64,000 nt of DNA, from NCBI RefSeq assembly GCF_017303375.1, contig NZ_JAFKOH010000001.1, positions 186,001 to 250,000 of the forward strand. The letters run 5' to 3'. The notes under the pieces are model-generated. The model did not search any database. It worked only from the letters and a program-made list of their open reading frames with translations, and was not told the DNA's origin. A program made the position numbers and the translations under genes. The first letter of the stretch is position 1; every line of letters begins with the position of its first letter. Below are positions 29,048 through 37,818 of this stretch, piece by piece. This DNA comes from Bacillus sp. NTK074B (GTDB lineage: Bacteria > Bacillota > Bacilli > Bacillales > Bacillaceae_B).

Positions 29048-29076
29048 ATAGTAACACTGATTGGGGGTTTTGGCAA
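29048..29076 (-). promoter_or_regulatory. Promoter of ndk
   Basis: TTGCCA, a 17-base spacer ending in TGT, and TACTAT on the minus strand, 54 bases before the ndk start codon. Confidence 0.7.
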
Positions 29077-29096
29077 CGTTTCCATTTTAAATTTTC

Positions 29097-30059
29097 TTAA
29101 TATTTTCTCTTCCCTATAAAGTTTGCGATATTTTTAAGCGTCTTTTTTACCCGGTTATAGGGAAGATGATCCAGATCTTTCAATGCACGATCCAGATACA
29201 TCCTGCTGAGGTCATGGGATCGTTCGATGGCATCAGTAGCCAGGATGGAAGAAATGATCTCTTTCATTTCTTCTGCCGTCGTATATTCCGTTACTTTTTC
29301 AATCTTGGATTTCAATTCCGGGATTTCCATGGCGTATAGGATAGGGAGTGTAATATTCCCCTGCCATAAGTCACTCCCAGCAGGTTTTCCCAATTCTTCC
29401 TCACTTGCAGTAAGATCTAATATATCATCGGTGATCTGAAAGCTCATTCCTACATTATAACCAAAGCGGTACAGACGCCTGTGGATTTCCTCGGGAGCAC
29501 CTGACGAAATGGCACCAAGCTGGCAACTTACAGCAATAAGCAAAGCAGTCTTCCTTTTGATACGCAGGAGGTAATTCCGCAGATTTTGATCAAAACGATA
29601 TTTATCCTCAATTTGTGCAATTTCTCCCTTACATAATTCCACCAGTGTGTGTGATAGAATCTGATGTGCTTCAGGGACTTTTATATGCGTCATATATTCA
29701 AGGGCCCGGGCAAAGATATAATCGCCTGTATACATTGCAATACGATTATCCCATTGGGCTTTAATAGTAGGTTTTCCCCTTCTCAGTTCTGCATCATCGA
29801 TGACATCGTCATGCACGAGGGAAGCCATATGCATCAGCTCTAATGCTACCGCCACATTCTTCACACTATTAATGTCGTATTGTCCAAATTTTGCAGACAG
29901 CAAGACAAAAACCGGCCGAATCCTCTTCCCTCCTGCTTGAAGAAGGTGCAGAGATGCCTCTTGGAGAAGCTCTGACTCGGACTCAATCGCCACTTCCAGT
30001 TCCTTTTCTATTTCATCTATATCCGTTTTCAGAAACGAATACATCCTGTTTAGCTTCAT
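29097..30059 (-). CDS. hepT: Heptaprenyl diphosphate synthase component II
   Basis: The catalytic trans-prenyltransferase subunit that makes the C35 side chain of menaquinone-7. Both aspartate-rich motifs are visible: LVHDDVIDDAELRRG near residue 82 (first, DDxxD) and DDILD near 210 (second), with KR..RP near 45. The 320-aa protein needs HepS as partner. The order hepS-menG-hepT is the usual one in Bacillus. Confidence 0.96.
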   Translation of the reverse strand: MKLNRMYSFLKTDIDEIEKELEVAIESESELLQEASLHLLQAGGKRIRPVFVLLSAKFGQYDINSVKNVAVALELMHMASLVHDDVIDDAELRRGKPTIKAQWDNRIAMYTGDYIFARALEYMTHIKVPEAHQILSHTLVELCKGEIAQIEDKYRFDQNLRNYLLRIKRKTALLIAVSCQLGAISSGAPEEIHRRLYRFGYNVGMSFQITDDILDLTASEEELGKPAGSDLWQGNITLPILYAMEIPELKSKIEKVTEYTTAEEMKEIISSILATDAIERSHDLSRMYLDRALKDLDHLPYNRVKKTLKNIANFIGKRKY

Positions 30060-30086
30060 AGTTAATCCACCTAATTTACGAATTTC

Positions 30087-30782
30087 TTACTTTATGCCGG
30101 AATGCATAGCGGCAACCCCGCCACTATATGGCTTCACATGTATATCTTTAAAGCCAGCTTTTCTGAACATTTCAGCAAGCTCCTTCATACCCGGGAAGTC
30201 CCTTGCAGATTCCTGCAGCCAAGAATATTCGTTAAAGCTCTTGGCAAAGATCTTTCCGAACAGGGGCATCACGAAACGGAAATATGCATAATACATCTGT
30301 TTGAATCCAAACATGGTCGGTTGAGAAGTTTCAAGACAAACCGCCATCCCACCAGGCTTCAGGACCCTGTTCATTTCCTTCAGTACGTGGAGATAGTCAG
30401 GCACATTTCGTAAGCCGAAGCCTATAGTTACATAATCGAACGTGTTATCGTCGAACGGAAGCTCCATTGCGTTCCCATGAATCAGTTCGATATTGTTTGT
30501 ATGTTTAACCTTTTCTTGGCCGATTGAAAGCATATTTTGACTGAAATCAAGGCCAACCACTTGGCCTGAATCACCGACTTCTTTACCTATTGCCAATGTC
30601 CAGTCCGCGGTCCCACAGCAAACGTCAAGAGCTTTGGAACCAGGCTTCACACTCATATGCTTCATGGCATCTTTTCTCCACTTCTTATGCTGTTGGAAAC
30701 TGATTACCGAATTCATCTTATCATAGTTGGAATAAATTTTTTCAAATACTCCATGGACTTTTTGTTCTTTCGACTGCTGCAT
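30087..30782 (-). CDS. menG: Demethylmenaquinone methyltransferase
   Basis: Final methylation of menaquinone. A 231-aa UbiE/COQ5-family protein with the family opening [14 protein letters not shown], the SAM-binding [16 protein letters not shown] near residue 48 and GFGLRNVPD near 120 and VLKPGGMA near 140. It lies between hepS and hepT, 6 and 27 bases away, so the three are one transcript. Confidence 0.96.
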   Translation of the reverse strand: MQQSKEQKVHGVFEKIYSNYDKMNSVISFQQHKKWRKDAMKHMSVKPGSKALDVCCGTADWTLAIGKEVGDSGQVVGLDFSQNMLSIGQEKVKHTNNIELIHGNAMELPFDDNTFDYVTIGFGLRNVPDYLHVLKEMNRVLKPGGMAVCLETSQPTMFGFKQMYYAYFRFVMPLFGKIFAKSFNEYSWLQESARDFPGMKELAEMFRKAGFKDIHVKPYSGGVAAMHSGIK

Positions 30783-30788
30783 GTCGTT

Positions 30789-31622
30789 TTACCCTTCTTC
30801 CGCGTATAGTTTGGTCATAGGTTCAGGTTCCACATAAGGTAAAAGCTCTACAATAAGCTTTTTAAAATAGGGCGTGACAGGCTCGATGGTCTCTATCTGT
30901 GATTGGACACTTCTCTTCGTCCGTTCAATGAGTTCATCAATTTGGGTGAGCAAATGTCCAGTCTGATCCTTAGTTAAATGTAAGGACGATTCCTTTTGGT
31001 CTGTGTGATTCGACAACGCGGAAAATGCGTTGATGAAGCTTGTATTCTGCGAATGTCTGAGACTGACTTTCTCCTGTACAAGTTTTTTGTAGAGAAGTGC
31101 CTCTTCCACGATCTCAATCCATTGATCATCTTCAAAGAAACGAAAAAAGTTAGAAATGATCGCCGATTCTCTTGTCTTCAATTTCTTCAGAAGTTCATCG
31201 AGGTTCTTAAATTCATCCTTATATATGGAAATTTTACTTTCATTTATTTCTTTAATCGCTTTCGCTAAATTCGAGATGAGTTCTACATCATCCGTTTCGG
31301 CAAGGATCTTATAATAAAGACTGCTAAAGTAAACACCTGCAAGTACCGTCAGCTGCCTTTCCTTCAACGGGTCACGCTCAGATATTGTAACCTTCTCATG
31401 GGTATCAAGGGCTATCTGCAATAACATGGCAGTCGAAATCCACTGTACAACTTCTTTACTGATCGCGCGTCCTTCGTTAACGAAAGGCATGAGCAGAAAA
31501 TAAATCCTGTCCCGGTCAATATGCGGTTGATCGATGTATTCTTTCAGATAAGAGTGATGCAACTGCTCTTCTATGTATTGATGAATGATATTCGCTTGAT
31601 GGTTACAATCAATGAATTTCAT
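30789..31622 (-). CDS. hepS: Heptaprenyl diphosphate synthase component I
   Basis: The 277-aa non-catalytic partner of HepT (HEPPP_synt_1 family), mostly helical with no DDxxD motif. Identification rests on the helical pattern, size and the hepS-menG-hepT order. It has an extended -10 promoter about 55 bases upstream. Confidence 0.9.
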   Translation of the reverse strand: MKFIDCNHQANIIHQYIEEQLHHSYLKEYIDQPHIDRDRIYFLLMPFVNEGRAISKEVVQWISTAMLLQIALDTHEKVTISERDPLKERQLTVLAGVYFSSLYYKILAETDDVELISNLAKAIKEINESKISIYKDEFKNLDELLKKLKTRESAIISNFFRFFEDDQWIEIVEEALLYKKLVQEKVSLRHSQNTSFINAFSALSNHTDQKESSLHLTKDQTGHLLTQIDELIERTKRSVQSQIETIEPVTPYFKKLIVELLPYVEPEPMTKLYAEEG

Positions 31623-31676
31623 ACCCTTTAATCCCCATTTCTACTATGTATCAGTCTAAAAATTTCAGCAATAGAT

Positions 31677-31685
31677 ATTATACCA
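31677..31685 (-). promoter_or_regulatory. Extended -10 promoter of hepS-menG-hepT
   Basis: TGGTATAAT on the minus strand. A second extended -10 (TGTTATAAT) lies at 31730-31738. Neither has a good -35 hexamer. Confidence 0.5.
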
Positions 31686-31818
31686 TAAATTCCTTAACAA
31701 TAGGGAGCTCGAGTATCACCGGTAAGCTGATTATAACAAAGGGGACGACTACAAAGCCGAAACTTCTTAGTACGTCCCACCAACATTCTTCTCTATCAGC
31801 TAATAGCAGAATAGATGA

Positions 31819-32040
31819 TTATTTCTTGTTATCACTTTCAACTTCGCCGTAACTGGTGACGATGGTTGCTTTCCCTCTTACTTTGATTGCAGATGTGTGG
31901 TCTGTAAATTGGGCAATCATGACTTCACCTTTGTCCAATTTCTCTGAATGATGGAATCGGGTGTCGGTGCCCCTTGTAAGTCCGATCACATTCACACCAT
32001 CTTCAATGGCTTTAATGACAATATAATCATTTGAATTCAT
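31819..32040 (-). CDS. mtrB: Tryptophan RNA-binding attenuator protein (TRAP)
   Basis: A 73-aa protein that forms an 11-mer ring and, with tryptophan bound, wraps (G/U)AG-repeat leaders. The RNA-binding KKR triad of B. subtilis TRAP is conserved as K34, K53 and R55, and the tryptophan pocket segments GLTRGTDT and [11 protein letters not shown] are intact. It follows folE by 12 bases, the known mtrA-mtrB pair. The trp genes that TRAP controls are not in the neighbouring aromatic operon or anywhere in the window. Confidence 0.96.
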   Translation of the reverse strand: MNSNDYIVIKAIEDGVNVIGLTRGTDTRFHHSEKLDKGEVMIAQFTDHTSAIKVRGKATIVTSYGEVESDNKK

Positions 32041-32052
32041 CAGTCGTCACTC

Positions 32053-32619
32053 CTAATTCTTTATAAAAGAAAGAACTTCGCTGCGTGCCTGAGAGTCTTC
32101 TTTGAACGTCCCTCTTACAGCTGTCGTCACTGTACTTGAGCCCGGCTTCTTCACACCCCTCATTGTCATACACATATGTTCCGCTTCAACGACCACCATG
32201 GCACCGTGAGGCAGGAGGGTTTCCATGATGGTATCCGCCACCGTGGAAGTGATTCTTTCTTGAAGCTGAGGGCGTTTAGCTACAGACTCAACGGCTCTTG
32301 CAAGTTTACTTAATCCGGCCACACGGCCATCTCTTGGAATATAAGCCACATGTGCTTTCCCGTAAAAAGGAACCAGATGATGCTCACACATTGAGTAAAA
32401 TGGAATATCCTTCACAAGCACAAGCTCTTCATGTTCTTCGCTGAATATGGTTTCAAAGTATTCTTTCGGATCATGATCGAGCCCAGAGAAAACTTCTGCG
32501 TACATTTTCGCCACGCGCTTAGGCGTATCTAATAAACCTTCTCTATTAGGATTCTCTCCAATAGCTTCTAAAATTAATCGAACTGCTTCTTCTATTTGGC
32601 CGTGATTGACTTGTGCCAT
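32053..32619 (-). CDS. folE: GTP cyclohydrolase I
   Basis: First step of folate synthesis from GTP. The 188-aa protein has the zinc-binding [10 protein letters not shown] near residue 76, HVAYIP near 89 and CMTMRGV near 147, the three segments that supply the Zn ligands (Cys, His, Cys). It is the first gene of folE-mtrB with its own promoter. In B. subtilis the gene is also called mtrA. Confidence 0.97.
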   Translation of the reverse strand: MAQVNHGQIEEAVRLILEAIGENPNREGLLDTPKRVAKMYAEVFSGLDHDPKEYFETIFSEEHEELVLVKDIPFYSMCEHHLVPFYGKAHVAYIPRDGRVAGLSKLARAVESVAKRPQLQERITSTVADTIMETLLPHGAMVVVEAEHMCMTMRGVKKPGSSTVTTAVRGTFKEDSQARSEVLSFIKN

Positions 32620-32664
32620 AACGTTGTCCTCCTAAAATAACTTAAAGAAATAGTAACATTGTTA

Positions 32665-32693
32665 ATATTAGCACAAGCCTATAATGTCATCAA
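32665..32693 (-). promoter_or_regulatory. Promoter of folE-mtrB
   Basis: TTGATG, a 17-base spacer ending in TGC, and TAATAT on the minus strand (extended -10), about 46 bases before the folE start. Confidence 0.7.
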
Positions 32694-32796
32694 AGACTAG
32701 TGCTTTAGAAGTTTTATAATCATTTAAAACAATTGATAAAAGAAGAAACCTTCATACATAATTTTGAGAAGAACATTTCATACTATAAATGAAGAA

Positions 32797-32828
32797 ACAA
32801 AAAAGGCCGCATAATTATGCGACCTTTT
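32797..32828 (-). terminator. Terminator after hbs
   Basis: A near-perfect stem AAAAGGTCGCATAA/TTATGCGGCCTTTT with one G-U pair, then more T, 22 bases after the hbs stop. Confidence 0.9.
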
Positions 32829-32849
32829 CGTTACGCTCAAAGTATGTAA

Positions 32850-33122
32850 TTATTTTACAGCTTCTTTAAGCGCTTTACCTGGTTTGAAAGCAGGTACTTT
32901 GCTAGCTGAGATTTCGATCTCTTCACCTGTTTGTGGGTTGCGACCTTTACGGGCTGCACGCTCACGTACTTCGAAGTTACCGAATCCGATTAATTGTACT
33001 TTATCACCGTTTGCAAGTGAATTTTGAATTGTATCGAAAACAGCGTCAACCGCTTTAGTAGCGTCCTTCTTAGATAGCTCAGCAGCTTCTGCAACAGCAT
33101 TGATTAGTTCTGTCTTATTCAT
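32850..33122 (-). CDS. hbs: HU-type DNA-binding protein
   Basis: A 90-aa nucleoid protein. The helical dimer region starts [12 protein letters not shown] and the beta-arm contains [21 protein letters not shown], with the conserved proline region that bends DNA. The start at 33122 has GGGAGGAGGTG just upstream; the longer frame would put that site inside the gene. It lies between spoIVA and folE as in B. subtilis, after a 580-base region without genes. Confidence 0.97.
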   Translation of the reverse strand: MNKTELINAVAEAAELSKKDATKAVDAVFDTIQNSLANGDKVQLIGFGNFEVRERAARKGRNPQTGEEIEISASKVPAFKPGKALKEAVK

Positions 33123-33706
33123 GCCATTCACCTCCTCCCAAGGAAATGTCTCAGTCATGATTCATTTACTTTAATATCATTAGTAAACAACTTTAGCGAA
33201 TTCTATACATAAAGTATAGAAAAAATGCTTGAAAACGTTGCTGAATCAATATTCAACAACAATTCTGTTAAAAGATTATCACAATAGATTGACCTTAGCA
33301 AGAACAAATCAAGAAATAATGGGAATCTTTTCTTATTTGAAACATAAATGTAATAGAATCACCCGTTAGCCCTTTATCCTTGCACTCTATTCAACCTATC
33401 ACTTCTTTCGAATGACTGCAACTGATACCCTCTCTTCTTCATGTACTCTATCTAACTTCCCAACCTTGGAATCCCTTAAACATCACTACCCTGATTTCCA
33501 ACCCTAATGCATAGGAACAATTTGTATTGACAATCCGGCAAACCTATACATATCAAGCCTTTCACCCTTATTCACAAGTGCAGGAACCTGATTCGTTCCA
33601 ATTTAAAAATAATAAATATACATTCTGAATTGGGGTAATTCTAATCGATTCCCAGAAAAAACCATTCAGTTCCTGATAAATGAAGAGGGACACAATAGAG
33701 TCCCAA
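33123..33706. other. Long intergenic region between hbs and spoIVA
   Basis: No gene is supported. On the minus strand there is a 10-bp hairpin (33239-33262, GTTGTTGAAT/ATTCAGCAAC), a 7-bp hairpin (33203-33221, TCTATAC/GTATAGA) and a possible extended -10 (TGTGATAAT, 33275-33283) with a TTGCTA box 15 bases upstream. These could be the hbs promoter region and a structured leader. Confidence 0.45.
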
Positions 33707-33732
33707 TAAAAAAAGACCCTCCTAAGAAGGTC
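33707..33732 (-). terminator. Terminator after spoIVA
   Basis: A 7-bp stem GACCTTC/GAGGGTC (one G-U) followed by seven T, eight bases after the spoIVA stop. A second small hairpin (33688-33705) follows. Confidence 0.85.
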
Positions 33733-33740
33733 AAGATCAT

Positions 33741-35219
33741 TTATAATATGATGGCGATCAATCCACCCGATCCTTCGTTGATGATTCTTTCCAGCGTATC
33801 TTTGAGTTTATATCTGGCATTTTCAGGCATCAGGGATAGTTTCGCCTGTATTCCTTCTCTTACGATGGAACTTAAACTTCTGCCGAAAATGTCGGAATTC
33901 CAAATGGATAATGGATCATCTTCAAAATCCTGCATCAGATAACGCACCAGTTCTTCGCTTTGCTTTTCTGTTCCGATGATCGGCTCGAACTTTGACTGTA
34001 CATCCACTTTGATCATGTGAATCGATGGAGCAACGGCTTTTAAGCTGACCCCGAATCTGGCACCCTGCCTGATGATTTCCGGTTCATCGAGGCTCATATC
34101 ATTCAATGAAGGAGCCGCTATACCATACCCTGTCTGCTTAACCATTCTTAACGCGTCGGAGATTTGGTCATATTCCGCTTTCGCATGGGCGAAATCCTGC
34201 ATTAATTCCAGAAGGTGATCTTTCCCTCGAATTTCCACCCCTACAATTTCTTTCAGGACTTCATCATACAGTTCATCAGGGGCGTACAAGTCGATTTCAG
34301 CAATCCCCTGACCCATATCAATACCGGCAAGTCCCGCCCGTTCGATATGATCGTATTCACTGAAGTAATGGACAACACGATCCACATCTCGGAGCCGTTT
34401 TATATCTTTAACCGTTTCCTTCACGGCTTCCTGATAGTTTTGTCTTAGCCAATGCTCTTCTTTTAGTACCATTACCCAGCTTGGGAGATTGACATTCACC
34501 TCAAGTACCGGGAATTCAAATAGCGCTTCTCTCAGGACATTCAGTACATCAGAGTCCCTCATACTCTCTACACTCATGGCGAGGACAGGGATGTCATATT
34601 TATCTTGAAGCTTCACTCTTAAATCTTCCGTTTCAGGTGCATGTGGTCTTGCTGAGTTGATGACCATGATGAAAGGTTTGCCTACTTCTTTCAGCTCTTC
34701 AATGACCCTTTCTTCTGCCTCAATGTAGTCCCCTCTGCCAATTTCTCCTATGGAGCCGTCTGTGGTCACAACAACTCCGATCGTAGAGTGTTCCTGGATG
34801 ACTTTCCGCGTGCCGATCTCGGCTGCTTCATGGAATGGAATAGGCTCTTCATACCATGGCGTATTGATCATCCGCGGTCCATTTTCATCCTCGTATCCCT
34901 TTGCGCCAGGGACCGTATATCCTACACAATCTACCAATCTAATATTCACTTCGAGTCCTTCATCTACGTGAACAGAGATGGCTTGATTCGGAACAAATTT
35001 AGGTTCAGTCGTCATGATGGTCCTTCCCGCTGCACTTTGCGGTAACTCATCCTGCGCTCTTGCACGCTCTGATTCGCTTGCGATGTTAGGAAGGACGACA
35101 AGTTCCATGAACTTCTTGATGAATGTTGATTTTCCTGTTCTTACTGCTCCTACCACACCTAAATAGATATCTCCGCCAGTTCTTTCGGCAATGTCTTTAA
35201 ATAGATCGACTCTTTCCAA
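33741..35219 (-). CDS. spoIVA: Spore coat morphogenetic ATPase SpoIVA
   Basis: Polymerises on the forespore surface with ATP to form the base of the spore coat. Walker A GAVRTGKST is at about residues 24-32 and the protein has 492 aa, as in B. subtilis. The start is TTG at 35219 with GGGAGGG six bases upstream; it gives an N-terminus matching the B. subtilis protein. A sigma-E-like promoter lies 65 bases upstream. Confidence 0.97.
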   Translation of the reverse strand: MERVDLFKDIAERTGGDIYLGVVGAVRTGKSTFIKKFMELVVLPNIASESERARAQDELPQSAAGRTIMTTEPKFVPNQAISVHVDEGLEVNIRLVDCVGYTVPGAKGYEDENGPRMINTPWYEEPIPFHEAAEIGTRKVIQEHSTIGVVVTTDGSIGEIGRGDYIEAEERVIEELKEVGKPFIMVINSARPHAPETEDLRVKLQDKYDIPVLAMSVESMRDSDVLNVLREALFEFPVLEVNVNLPSWVMVLKEEHWLRQNYQEAVKETVKDIKRLRDVDRVVHYFSEYDHIERAGLAGIDMGQGIAEIDLYAPDELYDEVLKEIVGVEIRGKDHLLELMQDFAHAKAEYDQISDALRMVKQTGYGIAAPSLNDMSLDEPEIIRQGARFGVSLKAVAPSIHMIKVDVQSKFEPIIGTEKQSEELVRYLMQDFEDDPLSIWNSDIFGRSLSSIVREGIQAKLSLMPENARYKLKDTLERIINEGSGGLIAIIL

Positions 35220-35283
35220 GAGATTCCCTCCCATCTTATATTCCAGGGATGTTTCATCCGTGTATTCTGTGTCTCACATTCTA

Positions 35284-35313
35284 TAGTTATGATGTTGTCC
35301 CACTGACTTATGA
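35284..35313 (-). promoter_or_regulatory. Candidate sigma-E promoter of spoIVA
   Basis: TCATAAG, a 15-base spacer and CATAACTA on the minus strand, close to the sigma-E pattern KMATATT-N14/15-CATACAMT. spoIVA is a known sigma-E gene in B. subtilis. An alternative TCATAAG...CATATTAA lies about 35 bases further upstream. Confidence 0.5.
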
Positions 35314-35423
35314 CTATTAATATGCTTTTTTTCCCCCCTTATGATTAAAAGTGAAAAATTTATTATGTCTTAAGCATTTATGATCATTTGTTTTGATGAA
35401 ATAACCCTATAAAGGATGACATA

Positions 35424-35471
35424 AAAATAATAACCCTTCCCTTACAATATATTTTGCAAGAAAAGGGTTAT
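35424..35471 (-). terminator. Terminator after yphF
   Basis: A long hairpin (outer ATAACCCTT/AAGGGTTAT, inner CTTGCAA/TTGTAAG with one G-U) followed by ATTTTT on the minus strand, directly at the yphF stop. Confidence 0.75.
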
Positions 35472-35473
35472 GC

Positions 35474-36184
35474 CTATTTTGTCATAAAGACAGGTTCGTT
35501 ATTTTCATCTACCGTGTAAGGTAATGAGTACGCAGGGACAAAAAAGGAGCCTTCCACTAGCAGTTTCCTTATATCCTCCCCTTTATTGAACCGTTGATCT
35601 TTGGGTTTGAGTTTTTCAAATAGGTCCATGGAATAATCCACAAAAATGTCTCCATCCCCATTAATGACAAGGGGAAGATTTTTATTTGAATATGGGCTGT
35701 TCACGTACACTTCACTCTCATACCCAAGCTCCTTATAATTCAATGTATAGACATTATTTGCTACTTCCTCTTTAAATGGCGGATAATCCTGAGCCTGAAT
35801 CCTGATTTTCAACTCCCTGATTTGTTCTGCCATTCGAAGATCGAATATCTTCACCTTCGGATCTTCTTCCACATCTACGAGGACATATTGAAATATCCCT
35901 CCGTTTTCAAACGCATTCCCAGGGATTTCAGGTAAGTATTGTGGTGATAATTTTCTGAAATCAATCGGATATTTCTGATAAATCGGAGTCTCCTGATCTC
36001 TCGTCTTGATCGGAAGCAGGCCGCCTTTATCTTTCTGATAGGTTTCTACTGCATCTTGTACAGCCTTCACCTGGGTTTCATATGGAATCTGATTCTGACT
36101 CAACTCTTCGTCCGGATACAAACAACCGGAAAGCAGACTCATCGTTACAATGAGAAGAAATGCTGTTATACCTATGCGCTTCAA
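35474..36184 (-). CDS. yphF: YphF-like lipoprotein
   Basis: A 236-aa predicted lipoprotein: a short basic start, a hydrophobic stretch and lipobox LLSGC with the lipidated Cys near residue 21. The mature part begins with acidic residues. The start is TTG at 36184, with AAAGGA nine bases upstream; the TTG six codons earlier lacks a site. Place and type match YphF of B. subtilis. The function is not known to me. Confidence 0.82.
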   Translation of the reverse strand: MKRIGITAFLLIVTMSLLSGCLYPDEELSQNQIPYETQVKAVQDAVETYQKDKGGLLPIKTRDQETPIYQKYPIDFRKLSPQYLPEIPGNAFENGGIFQYVLVDVEEDPKVKIFDLRMAEQIRELKIRIQAQDYPPFKEEVANNVYTLNYKELGYESEVYVNSPYSNKNLPLVINGDGDIFVDYSMDLFEKLKPKDQRFNKGEDIRKLLVEGSFFVPAYSLPYTVDENNEPVFMTK

Positions 36185-36213
36185 TCTAAAACGTCCTTTC
36201 AATCGGGCGGATC

Positions 36214-36411
36214 CTAGTTGGTGGGTCCGCTGAATACTATATAAACCATCATGAGGCCACCAGCGATCATCAGTATGTAAGCCATGAAAGCTGTAATAAA
36301 ACGCAGGAATTTCTGCTTAATCTTGTACCTGCTGAAATAAATCGATAATATGGCAAAAAACATGAACCCCATCGATGCAAATGAAATCCACATCTTCGTC
36401 ATTGAATCCAA
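36214..36411 (-). CDS. yphE: YphE-like small membrane protein (DUF2768)
   Basis: A 65-aa protein with two membrane helices (about residues 7-24 and 38-60) joined by a basic loop RYKIKQKFLR. The start is TTG with GGAGGG seven bases upstream. Size and position between gpsA and yphF match YphE. Function unknown. Confidence 0.8.
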   Translation of the reverse strand: MDSMTKMWISFASMGFMFFAILSIYFSRYKIKQKFLRFITAFMAYILMIAGGLMMVYIVFSGPTN

Positions 36412-36530
36412 AGTACATCCCTCCTGTTATCGAATGTATTATATCATAAGATTTTCACTAAAGAATAGAAAAGAATGGTTGTTCATGAATCTGCTACAAA
36501 CCATGTAGTTCATCACTATGTGCATAAACA

Positions 36531-36580
36531 AAAAAATCTCCTTGAGCGTTTAAACAAAATCGTTAAAACACTCGAAGGAG
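36531..36580 (-). terminator. Terminator downstream of gpsA
   Basis: An imperfect stem of about 16 bp (CTCCTTCGAGTGTTT with AAACGCTCAAGGAG) and a run of seven T, 175 bases after the gpsA stop. Confidence 0.85.
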
Positions 36581-36583
36581 TTC

Positions 36584-36718
36584 TTAATAAGGGAGACCTA
36601 CCCATCCATAGGCAAAGCTAAAGCTGTAGCTGTATATATTCATGACAGTGTATGCAGAAGCATCAACGTTCGCATCCTCGAATGCCCATAATCGGAGGAT
36701 TTATTCTGCTTTTATCAT
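36584..36718 (-). pseudogene. Possible small gene broken by an in-frame stop
   Basis: From ATG at 36718 (AAAAGGG 3-4 bases upstream) the frame reads five codons, then TAA at 36701-36703, then 38 more sense codons rich in Tyr, Phe and Ser, and ends with TAA at 36584, four bases before the terminator stem. A 3' end placed exactly at a terminator is typical of a real gene. A restart at an internal ATG would give a 19-residue peptide, but no ribosome site precedes it. I do not recognise a family, and it may be chance. Confidence 0.25.
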
Positions 36719-36754
36719 AAATCCCTTTTGGATGTCTTCCCTTTCATTTCAAAA

Positions 36755-37801
36755 TCAGTTTAACCGTTCACCAAGAATATTTACCAGATCTTCCATTTCA
36801 TTGGTTTTCACTCGACCCATTAAATGGTCCACCGCTTCTTTCGCTTCAACTTTATTGAAAAGGACATCATAAAGCGCGTCTGTTATCGGCATCTTCACTT
36901 CGAATTTTCTTGCCAGTTGGTGTGCCGCTTTTGTCGTCCTTACGCCTTCTACAACCATTCCCATGTTGGCAAGGACCTCATCAAGATTATGGCCCTTCCC
37001 TAGCATATTACCGGCTCTCCAGTTTCTAGAGTGAACACTTGTACACGTAACGATAAGATCGCCTATACCGGTCAGGCCTGAAAATGTTAATGGATTTGCC
37101 CCCATTTTCGTTCCAAGGCGAGCTATTTCTGCAAGTCCGCGAGTGATCAGGGCCGCTTTGGCATTATCTCCGTAGCCCAGTCCATCAGTAATTCCTGCAG
37201 CGAGGGCGATGATGTTCTTTAACGCACCTCCAATTTCAACCCCGAGAATATCAGGATTCGTATACACACGGAAATTCATGTTCATGAACAGGTCCTGAAC
37301 TTCTTCAGCAGCCTTCATATCCTTTGAAGATACGGTCACAGTCGTGGGGTGCCTTAAGCTCACTTCTTCAGCATGACTCGGTCCTGATAATACCACTACT
37401 GTATGTAGATTCCCGGGTGCCATTTCATCCTCGATCAATTCCGAAATCCTGAGGAGGGAATCGGGCTCGATTCCTTTACTCACATGTACTACAGTCAACG
37501 GTTCACTTTGAACCTCTTGAATTTGTCCGAGAACGGAACGGATCGCTTTCGTAGGAACGGCAAGAATGATGGTGTCCACCCCAACGAGTGATTCCCCAAG
37601 ATCGTGATAACCTATTATGGACTCTGGAAGTTCGATTCCTTTCAGATACTTTTGATTGGTATGCTGAGTGTTGATTTCCTTGATCTGCTCTTTCTTGTGG
37701 CCCCATAACCTGACTTCCAATCCATTATCAGCAAGAACCATCGCGAGAGCCGTACCCCAGCTTCCCGCTCCGACAACCGTTACGTTTTTTGAACTTTTCA
37801 T
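36755..37801 (-). CDS. gpsA: NAD(P)-dependent glycerol-3-phosphate dehydrogenase
   Basis: Makes glycerol-3-phosphate from dihydroxyacetone phosphate for phospholipid synthesis. The Rossmann motif [12 protein letters not shown] is at residues 9-20, with [11 protein letters not shown] near 190 carrying the catalytic Lys and [14 protein letters not shown] near 255. At 348 aa it is the usual length. It lies 17 bases after der, so the two are probably cotranscribed. Confidence 0.97.
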   Translation of the reverse strand: MKSSKNVTVVGAGSWGTALAMVLADNGLEVRLWGHKKEQIKEINTQHTNQKYLKGIELPESIIGYHDLGESLVGVDTIILAVPTKAIRSVLGQIQEVQSEPLTVVHVSKGIEPDSLLRISELIEDEMAPGNLHTVVVLSGPSHAEEVSLRHPTTVTVSSKDMKAAEEVQDLFMNMNFRVYTNPDILGVEIGGALKNIIALAAGITDGLGYGDNAKAALITRGLAEIARLGTKMGANPLTFSGLTGIGDLIVTCTSVHSRNWRAGNMLGKGHNLDEVLANMGMVVEGVRTTKAAHQLARKFEVKMPITDALYDVLFNKVEAKEAVDHLMGRVKTNEMEDLVNILGERLN

Positions 37802-37818
37802 TTTTTACACCCACCTTA

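Larger units (their letters stand above)
36412..36754. other. Intergenic region between gpsA and yphE
   Basis: The region holds a strong terminator (36531-36580) and, just upstream of it, a short reading frame with an internal stop (36584-36718). Otherwise I see nothing. In other Bacillus genomes a small sporulation gene often occupies this gap, as I remember. Confidence 0.5.

Noticed and set aside
36701-36703. Stop-codon recoding (selenocysteine or pyrrolysine-like read-through) in the small frame near gpsA
   Set aside because: The codon is TAA, no SECIS-like structure is apparent, and the frame itself is weakly supported.
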